DNA of 64,000 bases from Aerococcus sp. UBA6277 (GCF_002440555.1 NZ_DJUR01000019.1:10665-74664), one strand, 5' to 3'; positions 25,461 through 35,240 are shown, counted from the first letter of the stretch. A program made the numbers and translations. The notes: a model not told the origin generated them from the letters alone.

Positions 25461-26417
25461 ATGTTTAAGAAAATAAATAAAGTACCTGCAGGGATGTTTT
25501 TGATTCCCTTGGTATTATCACTGGTATTAGTGTCTATCTTCCCTAATATGTATGATGCAATTGGCGGTACAACACAACAAACATTTCAATTGGGGACCAA
25601 CGTTGTGATTGGACTATTGGTATTTTCAGCTGGGACAAGTTTAGATTTAAAACAAATTGTGCCTTTGATAAAACGTCATTTGCCGATAATTTTGTTTAAA
25701 TTAGTGATCTCAACAATCTATATTTTAGTTTTTTATGGGTTGTTTGGCTTAGATGGCATTTTTGGCATCAACTTATTGGCTTTCGCTTGTGTGATTTACT
25801 CTTTAAACCCAGCTGTAGCACTAGCTATTCATTCAAGTTATGGGGATAAACAGTTTGGCGCCGTATATGGTATTATGGGCCTGATTGGTATGCCATTTGC
25901 ACCTTTAATTTTACTAAGTATTTTAATAGCCGATGGTGGCGCACCAGGGATCGATTGGCAACCGATCATCTCAATCTTTGTGCCTTTAGTAGCCGGTACT
26001 ATTCTAGGTAACCTAGATAAAGATTTCACCGACTTTTTTGTGCCGATGATTGGTCGTTTACTACCTTTCTTAGGATGGAACCTAGGTGCAGCGATGAATA
26101 TTCAATCAGCTGTCGCTGCAGGTTTGCCAGGTATTTTGATGGCTGGAATTTTTATGGTCTTATTATTACCATTAATACCATTTGACCGCTACATCATGAA
26201 ACAAAACGCAGGGGTAGATGGTGCAGCTATTTGGAATGTAGCAGGCATGTCAGTAGCCAATCCTGCTAGTATTGCATCTGCTTTGCCATTGGTATTCGCT
26301 GATCAGTCAGCAAGTGCTACAGCTATTGTCATGATGGTATGTATCATTACTTCAATCATTTCACCTATTGTGGCACAGAAACTATATGTAAAAGAATACG
26401 GTATTCAATCGATATAA
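25461..26417 (+). CDS. 2-keto-3-deoxygluconate permease family transporter (KdgT-like)
   Basis: 318 residues, about 10 transmembrane helices. KdgT family look: VPAGMFLIPLVLSLVLVSIFP at the start, GTSLDLKQIVPLIKRH, and NVAGMSVANPASIASALPLVF late in the protein. Exchanges 2-keto-3-deoxygluconate with protons in the studied members. No KDG kinase or aldolase lies nearby, so the substrate here is open. GCGAGG lies 7 bases before the ATG. Monocistronic. Confidence 0.82.
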   Translation: MFKKINKVPAGMFLIPLVLSLVLVSIFPNMYDAIGGTTQQTFQLGTNVVIGLLVFSAGTSLDLKQIVPLIKRHLPIILFKLVISTIYILVFYGLFGLDGIFGINLLAFACVIYSLNPAVALAIHSSYGDKQFGAVYGIMGLIGMPFAPLILLSILIADGGAPGIDWQPIISIFVPLVAGTILGNLDKDFTDFFVPMIGRLLPFLGWNLGAAMNIQSAVAAGLPGILMAGIFMVLLLPLIPFDRYIMKQNAGVDGAAIWNVAGMSVANPASIASALPLVFADQSASATAIVMMVCIITSIISPIVAQKLYVKEYGIQSI

Positions 26418-26436
26418 CACTTGTGAATACCTGCAG

Positions 26437-26467
26437 AAGAGTCATGCTTGCATGGCTCTTTTTTTGC
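26437..26467 (+). terminator. Terminator of the KdgT-like gene
   Basis: AGAGTCATG/CATGGCTCT stem with a 4-base loop and T run. Confidence 0.9.
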
Positions 26468-26675
26468 CGCGGTGAATACATAAATTTAAAAAGATGACTT
26501 TGGGCAAAAAAGTCAGTCAAAAACCAGACTTATTGCAATGTAATTAGGGCTTTGTATGCGATAATATAACATACGAGTGATAATTTTGTTGGAAGCATAT
26601 CCTTTTGATGACATCATTTTATCGTGCGCAATTTTAAATCATCTACATCCCCCTTGTAACTTGAAAGGAGTTATC

Positions 26676-28214
26676 ATGAACGATTTTTTCTTAACGTTAA
26701 TGGAACGTAAAGACCAATTATTGACCGCTACATATGAACATATGGCTATTTCCTTGCTTGCCTTGTTCATTGCTTGTGTTATTGCGATTCCACTAGCCAT
26801 TTGGCTGAGTGATCACCGTAAATATGCGGAACCTGTATTACAATTTGCTAGTATCTTACAAACGATTCCCTCATTGGCCTTGTTAGGATTGTTAATTCCC
26901 TTAGTAGGGATAGGTTCAGTACCTGCACTGATCGCCTTAGTTGTCTATGCCATTTTGCCTATTCTACAAAATACCTATACAGGTTTTGTAGAAATTGACC
27001 CGACAATTGAAGAAGCTGCAATCGCTTTTGGGATGCCTAGACGAAGACGTCTGTTTAAGGTGGAATTACCGATTGCCATGCCGGTGGTCATTTCAGGTAT
27101 TCGGACGTCGTTAGTATTAACGATCGGAACAGCCACCTTGGCGACTTTAATCGGTGCTGGTGGACTGGGGTCTTTGATTATGTTGGGGATCGACCGAAAT
27201 GATAGCAATTTAACCCTTATCGGTGCCATCGCATCCTCTTTATTAGCGATTGTTTTTGGGGCCCTCATTAAATGGTTAGAAAATAAAAAAATGAAAACCA
27301 TTCTGATTAGCTTGCTTATTTTATTTGTAGGAATTGGTGGGCCTATCTTGGCGCAACGATTGACTGGTCAAGTAACGAATGTCACTATTGCCGGTAAATT
27401 AGGGTCAGAGCCAGAGATTCTAATTAATATGTATAAAGAGATCATTGAAGCAGATAATGACGATGTCAATGTTGATGTAAAAGGTAATTTTGGTAAAACA
27501 AGCTTCCTTTTTTCTGCTTTAGACAATAATGAAATCGATATTTATCCGGAATTTTCAGGTACAGTCCTTGAAAGTTTAGTTGACGTAGATGAAGCTACGG
27601 ATACAAGCGACCTCGACCAAGCAGATACCTATCAATTAGCGCGTGACTTATTAAAAGAACAGTATGATATGACTTTTCTAGAACCATTTTCTTTTGAAAA
27701 TACCTATGCTTTAGCCGTAAAACGTGACTTTGCAGAGGAGAATGATCTAGAAACGATTTCAGATCTAGCGAAAGTTGAAGACGAGATCACAGCTGGCTTT
27801 ACGTTAGAATTTATTGACCGTCAAGATGGCTATGTTGGTATTCAAGAATTATACGGGTTGACCTTCCCATCAGTGAAAAGTCTTGAACCCGCGCTTAGAT
27901 ACAATGCGATCGATAACAATGAAGTCAATGTGATTGATGCTTATTCAACTGATAGTCAAATTTTGGAGTATGATTTGGTTACGCTTGAAGATGATTTAGG
28001 ACTATTCCCTAATTATCAAGGAGGTCCATTGATGACTGTAGACTTCGCTGAAGACCATCCAGAAATTGTGGCATCCCTAAATAAGTTAAGTGGATTAGTA
28101 ACCGAAGATGAAATGATTCAAATGAACTATGCTGTAAACGTTGAAGGGCAAGAGCCTAGCCAAGTAGCCCATGATTTCCTAGTCGACAAGGGCTTAATAG
28201 GGGAGGATGCATAA
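26676..28214 (+). CDS. Quaternary-ammonium ABC transporter, fused permease and substrate-binding protein (OpuC/BusB type)
   Basis: 512 residues. Residues ~1-205 are a binding-protein-dependent permease (six helices, EAA loop IEEAAIAFGMPRRRRLFKVELPIAMP). A further helix at ~208-228 anchors an OpuAC-type binding domain (from TNVTIAGKLGSEPEIL to the end). The fusion is known for OpuC/BusAB-like and choline/carnitine systems in Lactobacillales. Likely substrates are glycine betaine, carnitine or choline. AAAGGAG fixes the ATG at 26676. The stop overlaps the ATPase start by one base (TAATG). Confidence 0.9.
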   Translation: MNDFFLTLMERKDQLLTATYEHMAISLLALFIACVIAIPLAIWLSDHRKYAEPVLQFASILQTIPSLALLGLLIPLVGIGSVPALIALVVYAILPILQNTYTGFVEIDPTIEEAAIAFGMPRRRRLFKVELPIAMPVVISGIRTSLVLTIGTATLATLIGAGGLGSLIMLGIDRNDSNLTLIGAIASSLLAIVFGALIKWLENKKMKTILISLLILFVGIGGPILAQRLTGQVTNVTIAGKLGSEPEILINMYKEIIEADNDDVNVDVKGNFGKTSFLFSALDNNEIDIYPEFSGTVLESLVDVDEATDTSDLDQADTYQLARDLLKEQYDMTFLEPFSFENTYALAVKRDFAEENDLETISDLAKVEDEITAGFTLEFIDRQDGYVGIQELYGLTFPSVKSLEPALRYNAIDNNEVNVIDAYSTDSQILEYDLVTLEDDLGLFPNYQGGPLMTVDFAEDHPEIVASLNKLSGLVTEDEMIQMNYAVNVEGQEPSQVAHDFLVDKGLIGEDA

Positions 28215-29152
28215 TGGCCAGTATAATTGAATTTAAAGATGTAGAGAAAGTATATGAAGACAAACGTGTAATTGCTGACTTGAACCTAACCATCCATGAA
28301 GGTGAATTTTTTGTCTTAGTGGGTCCTTCAGGTAGTGGGAAAACGACATCACTTAAAATGGTGAACGGCTTGACTGAGCCAACAGGTGGAGATATTTACT
28401 TTAAAGGGCAAAAGATTAAAGATCATGATATTGAGAAGATGCGCTGGAATATGGGATATGTCTTACAAAAGATTGCCCTTTTCCCAACAATGAATGTTAG
28501 TGAAAATATAGATGTTATTCCAGAAATGATTGGTTGGCCAAAAGAGAAACGTGTAGCTAGAATTGACGAACTTCTCAATTTGGTAGGATTAGATCCCGAA
28601 ATTTACCGAAACCGGCCAGTTGATGAATTATCTGGTGGGGAGCAACAGCGAATAGGGATTTTACGTGCGATTGCAGCTGAACCAGATATTATTTTGATGG
28701 ATGAACCTTTTTCAGCCTTAGACCCAATCTCGCGTAACCAGCTACAAGACCTCGTAGTCGATATTCATCAGCGGTTGAAGACAACCATCTTATTTGTTAC
28801 CCATGATATGGATGAAGCCATTAAATTAGCTGACCGAATTGGGATTATGAACCAAGGTCGTTTAATTCAAGTGGATACGGCCCAGGAAATTCTGACAAAT
28901 CCAGAAAATCAGGTAGTGGCTTCCTTATTTAACCAAGAGAAAGAAGATGTCTTTGGCTTAAATATCTTCCGATCAGATATTCAACCAATTTCCGGGGACC
29001 ATCCAGATTATCCACAAATTGATATCGCTAGCCATCAAAAAGATTTATACGCCTTACTAGCGACTGATGAGGTGGTTGAGATCACGGAAAATGATACAAG
29101 TTTAGGAATGCTAGATAGACAGGCTGTATTTGCTCGGCTAAAAAGTATATAA
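28214..29152 (+). CDS. Quaternary-ammonium ABC transporter ATPase (OpuCA-like)
   Basis: 312 residues. Walker A GPSGSGKTTS, Q-loop MGYVLQKIALFP, signature LSGGEQQRIG, Walker B ILMDEPFSALDP, and H-loop FVTHDMDEA. The family extension DMDEAIKLADRIGIMNQGRLIQVDTAQEIL is followed by a short C-terminal region without clear paired CBS domains. Translationally coupled to the fused permease/binding protein, making a complete two-gene importer. Confidence 0.93.
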   Translation: MASIIEFKDVEKVYEDKRVIADLNLTIHEGEFFVLVGPSGSGKTTSLKMVNGLTEPTGGDIYFKGQKIKDHDIEKMRWNMGYVLQKIALFPTMNVSENIDVIPEMIGWPKEKRVARIDELLNLVGLDPEIYRNRPVDELSGGEQQRIGILRAIAAEPDIILMDEPFSALDPISRNQLQDLVVDIHQRLKTTILFVTHDMDEAIKLADRIGIMNQGRLIQVDTAQEILTNPENQVVASLFNQEKEDVFGLNIFRSDIQPISGDHPDYPQIDIASHQKDLYALLATDEVVEITENDTSLGMLDRQAVFARLKSI

Positions 29153-29191
29153 AGTGTTATGATATAAAGAAAATTAGAGAGGTGTGGTGGC

Positions 29192-29746
29192 ATGTTTCAA
29201 ACCCCAATTGATGACAAATTATCAATCAAAATATTAGAAGAGCGTGATGTAGAAGCTTTGTACAAGTTAATTGATTATTCACGTGATTACCTGAGTGAAT
29301 ACTTACCTTGGGTGAAATTCATGAAAACTAAAGAAGATGAATTACCTTTTATTAAAGAGGGGCTACAACAATTTGCCAATAACGATGGTTTTCAATGTGG
29401 GATTTGGTTTGAGGGTCAACTAGCTGGTGTGCTCGGTTTGCATTATATTAAACATCTAAACAAGTCGACTTCACTCGGTTACTACTTAGGAGAAGAATTC
29501 CAAGGTTCAGGGATTATGACCAGGTCTGTAGCTTTCTTACTTGATTATCTTTTTAATGATTTAGCCTTAAACCGTGTAGAAATTCGAGCGGCGGTAACTA
29601 ATCATAAAAGCCAAGCGGTTCCAAAACGTCTGGGCTTTACTGAAGAAGGGATTCTTAGACAAGATGAACAACTAGATAGTGGATCATCAGACTCCGTGGT
29701 ATTTTCCTTACTTAGAGACGAATACCTAGCTCAAAAAGAATCATAA
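29192..29746 (+). CDS. GNAT acetyltransferase, RimJ/RimL type
   Basis: 184 residues. GNAT fold with the acetyl-CoA loop region GYYLGEEFQGSGIMTRSV and the RimL-type LNRVEIRAAVTNHKSQAVPKRLGFTEEGILR. Close in style to Bacillus YdaF-type ribosomal-serine acetyltransferases, but the substrate cannot be inferred. AGAGAGG lies upstream of the ATG; 39 bp after the ABC ATPase, so possibly co-transcribed. Confidence 0.88.
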   Translation: MFQTPIDDKLSIKILEERDVEALYKLIDYSRDYLSEYLPWVKFMKTKEDELPFIKEGLQQFANNDGFQCGIWFEGQLAGVLGLHYIKHLNKSTSLGYYLGEEFQGSGIMTRSVAFLLDYLFNDLALNRVEIRAAVTNHKSQAVPKRLGFTEEGILRQDEQLDSGSSDSVVFSLLRDEYLAQKES

Positions 29747-29770
29747 ACTTAATAGATATATGAGGATATG

Positions 29771-29808
29771 GGCCGAATGACTAATATAGAAAGTCATTCG
29801 GCCTTTTT
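29771..29808 (+). terminator. Terminator after the OpuC-like/GNAT genes
   Basis: GGCCGAATGACT/AGTCATTCGGCC perfect 12-bp stem, 9-base loop, T run. Confidence 0.95.
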
Positions 29809-29985
29809 ATCTGCCTTTAGCCTTTACTATACATTTCTTAAGAAAGTTAATAAATAGGCGCATTTTTCGCATAATTCATCTTGAATAGACAGTAGTTTAA
29901 CCTATCTTTTTTCACACTTTCTCCATCTATATAGCCCAATATATAAACAAGTTAGAAAACAAGAGAAAGAGAAAGGTGAATGAGT

Positions 29986-31467
29986 ATGAAGGTCTTTGAA
30001 TTACTTGAACAAAGCGGTGTGACACCGAAAAATCCTTTAAAAGCACATGTAGAAAATATGAACATTACCGGAATTAGTGAATCTTCACTGCAAGTAACAA
30101 ATGGCCACCTATTTGTTGCCATCTCCGGATACGCCACCAACGGCGAAACTTATATCGGTAATGCGATTGAACGCGGAGCCAGCCTAATCGTTTCAGAATC
30201 TGATTTAACTGGGCGAACGACTGTCCCATTTATCCAGGTAGACAATGCCAGAGAGGCCCTAGGTTTACTGGCAGCCGCCTTTTACCAAAACCCTAGCCAA
30301 GACAAGCTGGTGATTGGGATCACAGGGACTAACGGCAAAACGACAACCGCATTATTCTTGCAACATTTATTGAAGAAAGCAGGCTTTGATGTGGCTTACT
30401 TCGGTACTGTATACAATGAAATCAACGGCCAACGATATGAAAGCAAATTAACTACGCCGAGTGCGACAGAAATCCAAGCTGCCTTAGCCCGGTCAAATGA
30501 CGATGTAGTGGTTATTGAAACTTCTAGTCAAGGACTCCACCAATATAGAATGGCAGGGATGCAATTTGACTATGCCTTATTTACCAACCTACAACACGAC
30601 CATTTAGACTACCACAAGACCATGGAAGCTTATTACCAAGCCAAGAAATCCCTATTCAGCTTAATGAAAGCGGACGGGAAGGCGGTCATCAATAGCTATA
30701 CCATGTGGGGTAACCGCCTAGCCAAAGAACTAACAGCAAGTGGTAAACAAGTCCTAACCGTAGATACTAAGAAAGATGCGACAAGTTATGTCTTAGATAA
30801 AACAACCGACACAGCAGTTGTTGCCTTCAATGGACAAGGCGGACAAATTGAAGCAATCGAAGCGCCCTTATCAGGTGTTTATAACCAAGAAAACCTGATC
30901 TTAGCCACAACTGTCATGGTTGACCTAGGATTAGACGCTGGCAATACCAACGACGCAATTGCAGACTTTGCGGGAATTGCAGGCCGTTTAGAATACTATC
31001 CACTAGCAGACGGCAATGAAATGGTCATCGATTATGCCCATACGCCGGATGCCATTGAATCCTTATTAACAACCCTAAACGCCCAGTACCCAAACCACGA
31101 AATCATCCATATCTTTGGCTTTAGAGGGCAGCGGGACACTAAAAAATTCCCGCAAATGGTGTCCGCCTCGCAAACTAGGGCCGACTTAACCATCCTAACC
31201 ACTGACGACTTAAATGGTGTGCCAAGACAAGTCATGGCTGAAAAATACCTAGAATACGTGACCTTATATGGACTAGATTCAATGGCCATGGTCTTAGACC
31301 GGGTCGAAGCCGTCGAACTCGCCCTTGAAATGTCCACAAATCCGGTATTGTTAGTCCTTACCGGTAAAGGCCACGAAGCCTACTCCGAGGAAAACAAATA
31401 TGGCGTGCAATCTGACCAGCAAGTAGCCCACATGTTTCGCTACCGACAGGTCAGCTATTCAATGTGA
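29986..31467 (+). CDS. murE: MurE-like Mur ligase (UDP-MurNAc-tripeptide synthetase family)
   Basis: 493 residues. Three-domain Mur ligase: N-terminal UDP-substrate domain, ATP-grasping centre with GITGTNGKTTT (Lys118), HDHLDYH, and a C-terminal ligand domain. Adds the third stem-peptide residue in the cytoplasm. Two motifs differ from standard MurE: the usual GGDRD region reads GFRGQRDTKK (~376), and the amino-acid selectivity motif (DNPR for diaminopimelate) is TDDLNG (406-411). It may therefore be an L-lysine-type MurE or a specialised paralogue. AAAGGTGA suits the second ATG (29986). Stands alone, not in a mur/fts cluster. Confidence 0.85.
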   Translation: MKVFELLEQSGVTPKNPLKAHVENMNITGISESSLQVTNGHLFVAISGYATNGETYIGNAIERGASLIVSESDLTGRTTVPFIQVDNAREALGLLAAAFYQNPSQDKLVIGITGTNGKTTTALFLQHLLKKAGFDVAYFGTVYNEINGQRYESKLTTPSATEIQAALARSNDDVVVIETSSQGLHQYRMAGMQFDYALFTNLQHDHLDYHKTMEAYYQAKKSLFSLMKADGKAVINSYTMWGNRLAKELTASGKQVLTVDTKKDATSYVLDKTTDTAVVAFNGQGGQIEAIEAPLSGVYNQENLILATTVMVDLGLDAGNTNDAIADFAGIAGRLEYYPLADGNEMVIDYAHTPDAIESLLTTLNAQYPNHEIIHIFGFRGQRDTKKFPQMVSASQTRADLTILTTDDLNGVPRQVMAEKYLEYVTLYGLDSMAMVLDRVEAVELALEMSTNPVLLVLTGKGHEAYSEENKYGVQSDQQVAHMFRYRQVSYSM

Positions 31468-31494
31468 AATGTAGGATATCAATAAGACCAACAG

Positions 31495-31530
31495 AAAAAG
31501 CAACTTGTATATATACAAGTTGCTTTTTTA
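31495..31530 (+). terminator. Terminator of the murE-like gene
   Basis: AAAAAGCAACTTGTA/TACAAGTTGCTTTTT near-perfect palindrome. Confidence 0.93.
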
Positions 31531-31839
31531 TTTGACCTTAAGAGGATTTTAAAATGTTAGATTACATGGCTCTGAAAAGTTATTTTGATAACTTTCTATG
31601 ATAATATTGTTTGTTGTCGTAGTATAGTCCCTGTTTATATAAACATAAATAAAGGTATATGCTTACTGGAATTACGCTGATATCTTAATAACAGAAGGTT
31701 GCTATATCAAAAAATATATAGCTATTGATAGCAATAAACTATCAAGGATTATGGTTATCTAGTATCTCGATTGAATTGCAATCATGATTGGTTTTTCCTA
31801 CAATTAGTGAATGATAAAAAACCATTTGGAGGCAACATT
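31531..31839. other. Upstream region of the MetQ-like gene
   Basis: About 310 bp, AT-rich, with short inverted repeats (GCTATAT/ATATAGC near 31702-31723 and GATAG/CTATC pairs after it). No S-box, T-box or Met-box is recognisable to me. Confidence 0.4.
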
Positions 31840-32673
31840 ATGAAGAAAATTTTCCGTGCATTGGGTTTGGCACTAGTGGTATTAGTATTAGCTGCTTGTG
31901 GTCAAAGTGAAGAAACAACTAAAGTTAAAGTAGGTGTCGTTGGTGATAAGAATGACCAATGGGAATACTTACAAGAAGAATTGCTAGAAAAAGAAAACAT
32001 TGAAATTGAATTAGTGAAATTCACTGACTACCGTCAACCAATCGTATCATTAGATGATGGTTCAATCGATATGCATTCAGCCCTAACAGAAATTTATATG
32101 GATTCAATTAACGAAGAAGGTGGGTATTCAAATACCACACTTGGATATACAACCTTAAATCCAATGGGTGTCTTCTCTGAAAAAATTGATTCACTAGATG
32201 AATTAGCAGACGGCGCTTTAGTTGCAATTCCAGACGACGTATCAAATGGATCACGTGCCTTACTGTTACTACAAACAGCGGGCCTAATCGAATTAGATGA
32301 ATCAAAAGGTTTATTACCAACAACAAGTGACATCACTTCAAACCCTAAAAATCTACAGTTTGAAGAAATGGCAGCCAACCAAACAGCTCGCGCACTTGCT
32401 GACGTTGATATCTCATTAATCAACAACGACATGGCAACCGACGCAGGTTACGTGCCAACCCAAGACTCAATTTACCTTGAGCCAGTCGCAGAATCATCAA
32501 AACCATATTACAACGTCATTGCAGTACGTGAAGATGAAACAGACAACGAAGTCTACAACACAATCCTTGAATACTACCAAACTGACGAAGTCGCAGCAAT
32601 CATCGACGAAATGTCAGCAGGCTCATCAATCCCAGTATGGGAAGGAGCACCAGAACCAGGTAGCGCAGACTAA
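31840..32673 (+). CDS. MetQ/NlpA-family substrate-binding lipoprotein
   Basis: 277 residues. Lipoprotein signal with lipobox LAAC (Cys20), then an NlpA-type binding domain beginning KVKVGVVGDKNDQWEYLQ, with IDMHSALTEIYMD and ALVAIPDDVSNGSRALLLLQTAGLIEL. MetQ proteins deliver methionine to MetN-MetI, but no ATPase or permease is encoded nearby, so this is an orphan; the ligand pocket is also divergent. Ribosome site TTTGGAGG fixes the ATG. Ends with a terminator. Confidence 0.85.
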   Translation: MKKIFRALGLALVVLVLAACGQSEETTKVKVGVVGDKNDQWEYLQEELLEKENIEIELVKFTDYRQPIVSLDDGSIDMHSALTEIYMDSINEEGGYSNTTLGYTTLNPMGVFSEKIDSLDELADGALVAIPDDVSNGSRALLLLQTAGLIELDESKGLLPTTSDITSNPKNLQFEEMAANQTARALADVDISLINNDMATDAGYVPTQDSIYLEPVAESSKPYYNVIAVREDETDNEVYNTILEYYQTDEVAAIIDEMSAGSSIPVWEGAPEPGSAD

Positions 32674-32702
32674 ATTTGGTATAAAAAATTATTACAACCT
32701 AG

Positions 32703-32737
32703 AAACGTCTCCTAGTATAACTCGGAGGCGTTTTTTA
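32703..32737 (+). terminator. Terminator of the MetQ-like gene
   Basis: AACGTCTCC pairs with GGAGGCGTT (one G-U), loop of 11 bases, T run. Confidence 0.9.
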
Positions 32738-33191
32738 ATGGAGGTATTTGTCAACGATTCAACAGTGTGTGATAAAAACAAATATTGTATTGTAGTCCTT
32801 TTTAGCGAAGTAAAAAGAGCTTTTTTCTGTAAAAAGAGGATGCGTTACAACAAGAATTTGAATGAATTAGCGGAGAAAAAAAGTCATATTTTGTTAATTT
32901 TTATCCATTTTTCAAAAATACAACAATTAAGAATGCTATAATAGCAAGGTTTATAAAAATATTTATTAAAATATGATTAGATAGAAATGGGTTATTTTTT
33001 AATTATTAAACTTATATGGTATAAAAAGGACATATTTGAAATCCTGCTAACTAATTTTCAAGTTAAATATATATTATATGATATAATTCATTCTCATTCA
33101 TTTCTACTATACTCACAAATATGTTAGAATGATAAGGATTAGAGGGTATTACTCGATCTCATTAAATTGCCATAATTAAAAAAATGGTGAT
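32738..33191. other. AT-rich gene-free stretch before cysS
   Basis: 450 bp of very AT-rich DNA with several -10-like boxes (for example TATAAT near 32937 and 33080) and no supported reading frame. A frame overlapping the end of the metQ-like gene and running to 32941 has no start signal. Function not visible. Confidence 0.45.
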
Positions 33192-33221
33192 TTGTATTTT
33201 TTTGTAAAATGTTTCTATAAT
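33192..33221 (+). promoter_or_regulatory. Promoter of the cysS operon
   Basis: TTGTAT, 18 bases, TATAAT. It leaves a ~107-nt leader before cysS. Confidence 0.7.
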
Positions 33222-33227
33222 GGGCTT

Positions 33228-33292
33228 ATACGAAATAACTCGTCGAATGCATGCAGACGGCTTGTTCGTATCGCCTCGAATAGACCGTTTGC
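33228..33292 (+). promoter_or_regulatory. Structured cysS leader with interleaved stems
   Basis: Stem 1: ATACGAA (33228-33234) with TTCGTAT (33265-33271). Stem 2: GCAGACGG (33253-33260) with CCGTTTGC (33285-33292, one G-U). The pairs interleave, so they form a pseudoknot or two alternative folds. The T-box sequence expected for many cysS leaders is absent. Confidence 0.45.
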
Positions 33293-33334
33293 TTGATCGC
33301 TGAACAAATTATCGGACATAGGAAGGGCAAATTT

Positions 33335-34756
33335 ATGTTAAAAATTTACAATACATTAACCAATCAGAAGGAAGAGTTTAAACCACTAGTGCCAGGAAAT
33401 ATTTCAATGTATGTATGTGGTCCTACTGTTTATAACTACATTCATATTGGGAATGCCCGGTCTACGGTTGCTTTTGATACAGTGCGCCGCTACTTTGAAT
33501 ACCGCGGTTTTGATGTCAACTATGTATCTAACTTTACGGATGTGGATGATAAGATTATTAACCGTGCAAATGAGGAAGGGCTAACACCTGAACAAATTGC
33601 GGATAAATATATTGAAGCATTCTATGAAGATACAGATGCTTTAAACGTGAAACGTGCAACAAAAAACCCGCGTGTGATGGAGAATATGGAAGATATTATC
33701 CAATTCGTAGCTGATTTAGTAGACAAAGACTTTGCTTATGTAGTGGACGGCGATGTTTACTATAGAACACGTAAATTCGAAAAATATGGACAGTTATCTG
33801 ATCAAAATATCAATGATCTACGTGCAGGGGCTTCTGAACGTTTAGAGGCAGACAGCCAATCTAAGAAGGAAGATGTCGTGGACTTTGCTTTATGGAAGTC
33901 AGCGAAACCAGGTGAAATTTCTTGGACTTCTCCTTGGGGTGAAGGTCGTCCAGGTTGGCATATCGAATGTTCTGTAATGGCAACCAAACTATTAGGGGAT
34001 ACTTTAGATATCCACGCAGGTGGACATGACTTAACATTCCCGCACCATGAGAATGAAATTGCCCAATCTGAAGCCCACACAGGTCATACTTTCGCCAATT
34101 ATTGGATGCACAATGGCTTTGTAACTATGGGTGATGACGATGAAAAGATGTCTAAATCTTTAGGTAATTTTGTCTTAGCGCACGATTTGATAAAACAAGT
34201 TGACCCGCAAGTTGTCCGCTTCTTCTTAGCGTCAGCACATTACCGGTCTCCATTGAGATTCAATGAAGAAAATATTCAAGATGCAACCAACAACTTAAAT
34301 AACTTGAAAACAGCTTATGCGAACTTAAATTACCGTTTTGAAGATGCTAAAGAACATATAGATAACGATGCGGAAGTATTGGCACAAATCAAAGCTTTAG
34401 AGAATGAATTCATGGAAGCGATGGATGACGATGTCAATACGCCAAATGGTTTAACTGTTGTGTACCGTTTGATGCGTGATATGAATGTTTATACAAACCA
34501 ACCACAAGTATCCGTTCCAGCACTCAAAGCTTTCAAAGAGGCTTTCACAGCACTATTAATCGTCTTTGGTGTGACTTTATCGGACGAGAAAGAGTTGTTG
34601 GCGGATGATATTCAAGCCTTAATCGATGAACGTAACCAAGCTCGTGCAGATAAAAACTTTGCGCGTGCAGACGAGATTCGTGACCAATTAAAGGCTGAAG
34701 GCATTATCCTTGATGATACTGCCCAAGGTACGCGTTGGAAGCGTGAGCAAGCCTAA
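33335..34756 (+). CDS. cysS: Cysteinyl-tRNA synthetase
   Basis: 473 residues. HIGH-type motif [16 protein letters not shown] motif KMSKSLGN, and zinc ligands in [17 protein letters not shown] and [13 protein letters not shown]. Charges tRNA-Cys. GGAAGGG lies 8 bases before the ATG. Heads the conserved block cysS-mrnC-rlmB-rae1-sigH; the cysE gene usually found between gltX and cysS is absent. Confidence 0.97.
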   Translation: MLKIYNTLTNQKEEFKPLVPGNISMYVCGPTVYNYIHIGNARSTVAFDTVRRYFEYRGFDVNYVSNFTDVDDKIINRANEEGLTPEQIADKYIEAFYEDTDALNVKRATKNPRVMENMEDIIQFVADLVDKDFAYVVDGDVYYRTRKFEKYGQLSDQNINDLRAGASERLEADSQSKKEDVVDFALWKSAKPGEISWTSPWGEGRPGWHIECSVMATKLLGDTLDIHAGGHDLTFPHHENEIAQSEAHTGHTFANYWMHNGFVTMGDDDEKMSKSLGNFVLAHDLIKQVDPQVVRFFLASAHYRSPLRFNEENIQDATNNLNNLKTAYANLNYRFEDAKEHIDNDAEVLAQIKALENEFMEAMDDDVNTPNGLTVVYRLMRDMNVYTNQPQVSVPALKAFKEAFTALLIVFGVTLSDEKELLADDIQALIDERNQARADKNFARADEIRDQLKAEGIILDDTAQGTRWKREQA

Positions 34757-34802
34757 TTGCGGTCTATAATAATGAAAATCAATACAGAAATGAGTCGACT
34801 AA

Positions 34803-35240
34803 ATGTCAGAAAATAAGTCTTTAACAAAAAATGAAATCAAACAACTAAGTGGCCTAACCTTGGCTTATTTAGGCGATGCTTCTTGGGAAGTAGTGGTCCG
34901 CGACCATTTGGTTCAAAGTGGTTTAACGAAGCCCAAAGATCTACATAAAGCAGCGACTGAATTTGTGTCTGCTAAAGGGCAAGCCCTATTAATTGAAGCG
35001 ATGCAAGCTGAGGAAGGGTTCCTTACTGGCGATGAAATGACGATCTTTAAAAGAGGCCGTAATGCAAAAAGTCACTCAAGTGCTAAAAACGCAGATATTC
35101 ATACCTATAGAATTGCAACCGGTTTTGAAGCGTTGATGGGCTTTGCCTATTTAAATGATCAAAACCGATTTAAGGAAATTGCAGCTTTCTGTATTCAATA
35201 CATTCAACACGCACAAAAAGAGGAGCAAGAAAATGGCTAG
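34803..35240 (+). CDS. mrnC: Mini-ribonuclease III
   Basis: 145 residues, an RNase III catalytic domain without a double-stranded RNA-binding domain; matures 23S rRNA ends in Bacillus. Catalytic region LAYLGDASWEVVVRDHL keeps the Asp and Glu though the usual GDAVYE reads GDASWE. FKRGRNAKSHSSAKNADIHTYRIATGFEALMG is the second signature. Overlaps rlmB by 8 bp. Confidence 0.93.
   Translation: MSENKSLTKNEIKQLSGLTLAYLGDASWEVVVRDHLVQSGLTKPKDLHKAATEFVSAKGQALLIEAMQAEEGFLTGDEMTIFKRGRNAKSHSSAKNADIHTYRIATGFEALMGFAYLNDQNRFKEIAAFCIQYIQHAQKEEQENG

Noticed and set aside
32477-32941. Long plus-strand frame across the end of the MetQ-like gene
   Set aside because: Its first part is an out-of-frame shadow with Gln/Thr/Ser low-complexity sequence, and it runs through a terminator.
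33222-33334. T-box riboswitch before cysS
   Set aside because: The conserved T-box sequence and antiterminator/terminator pair are absent.
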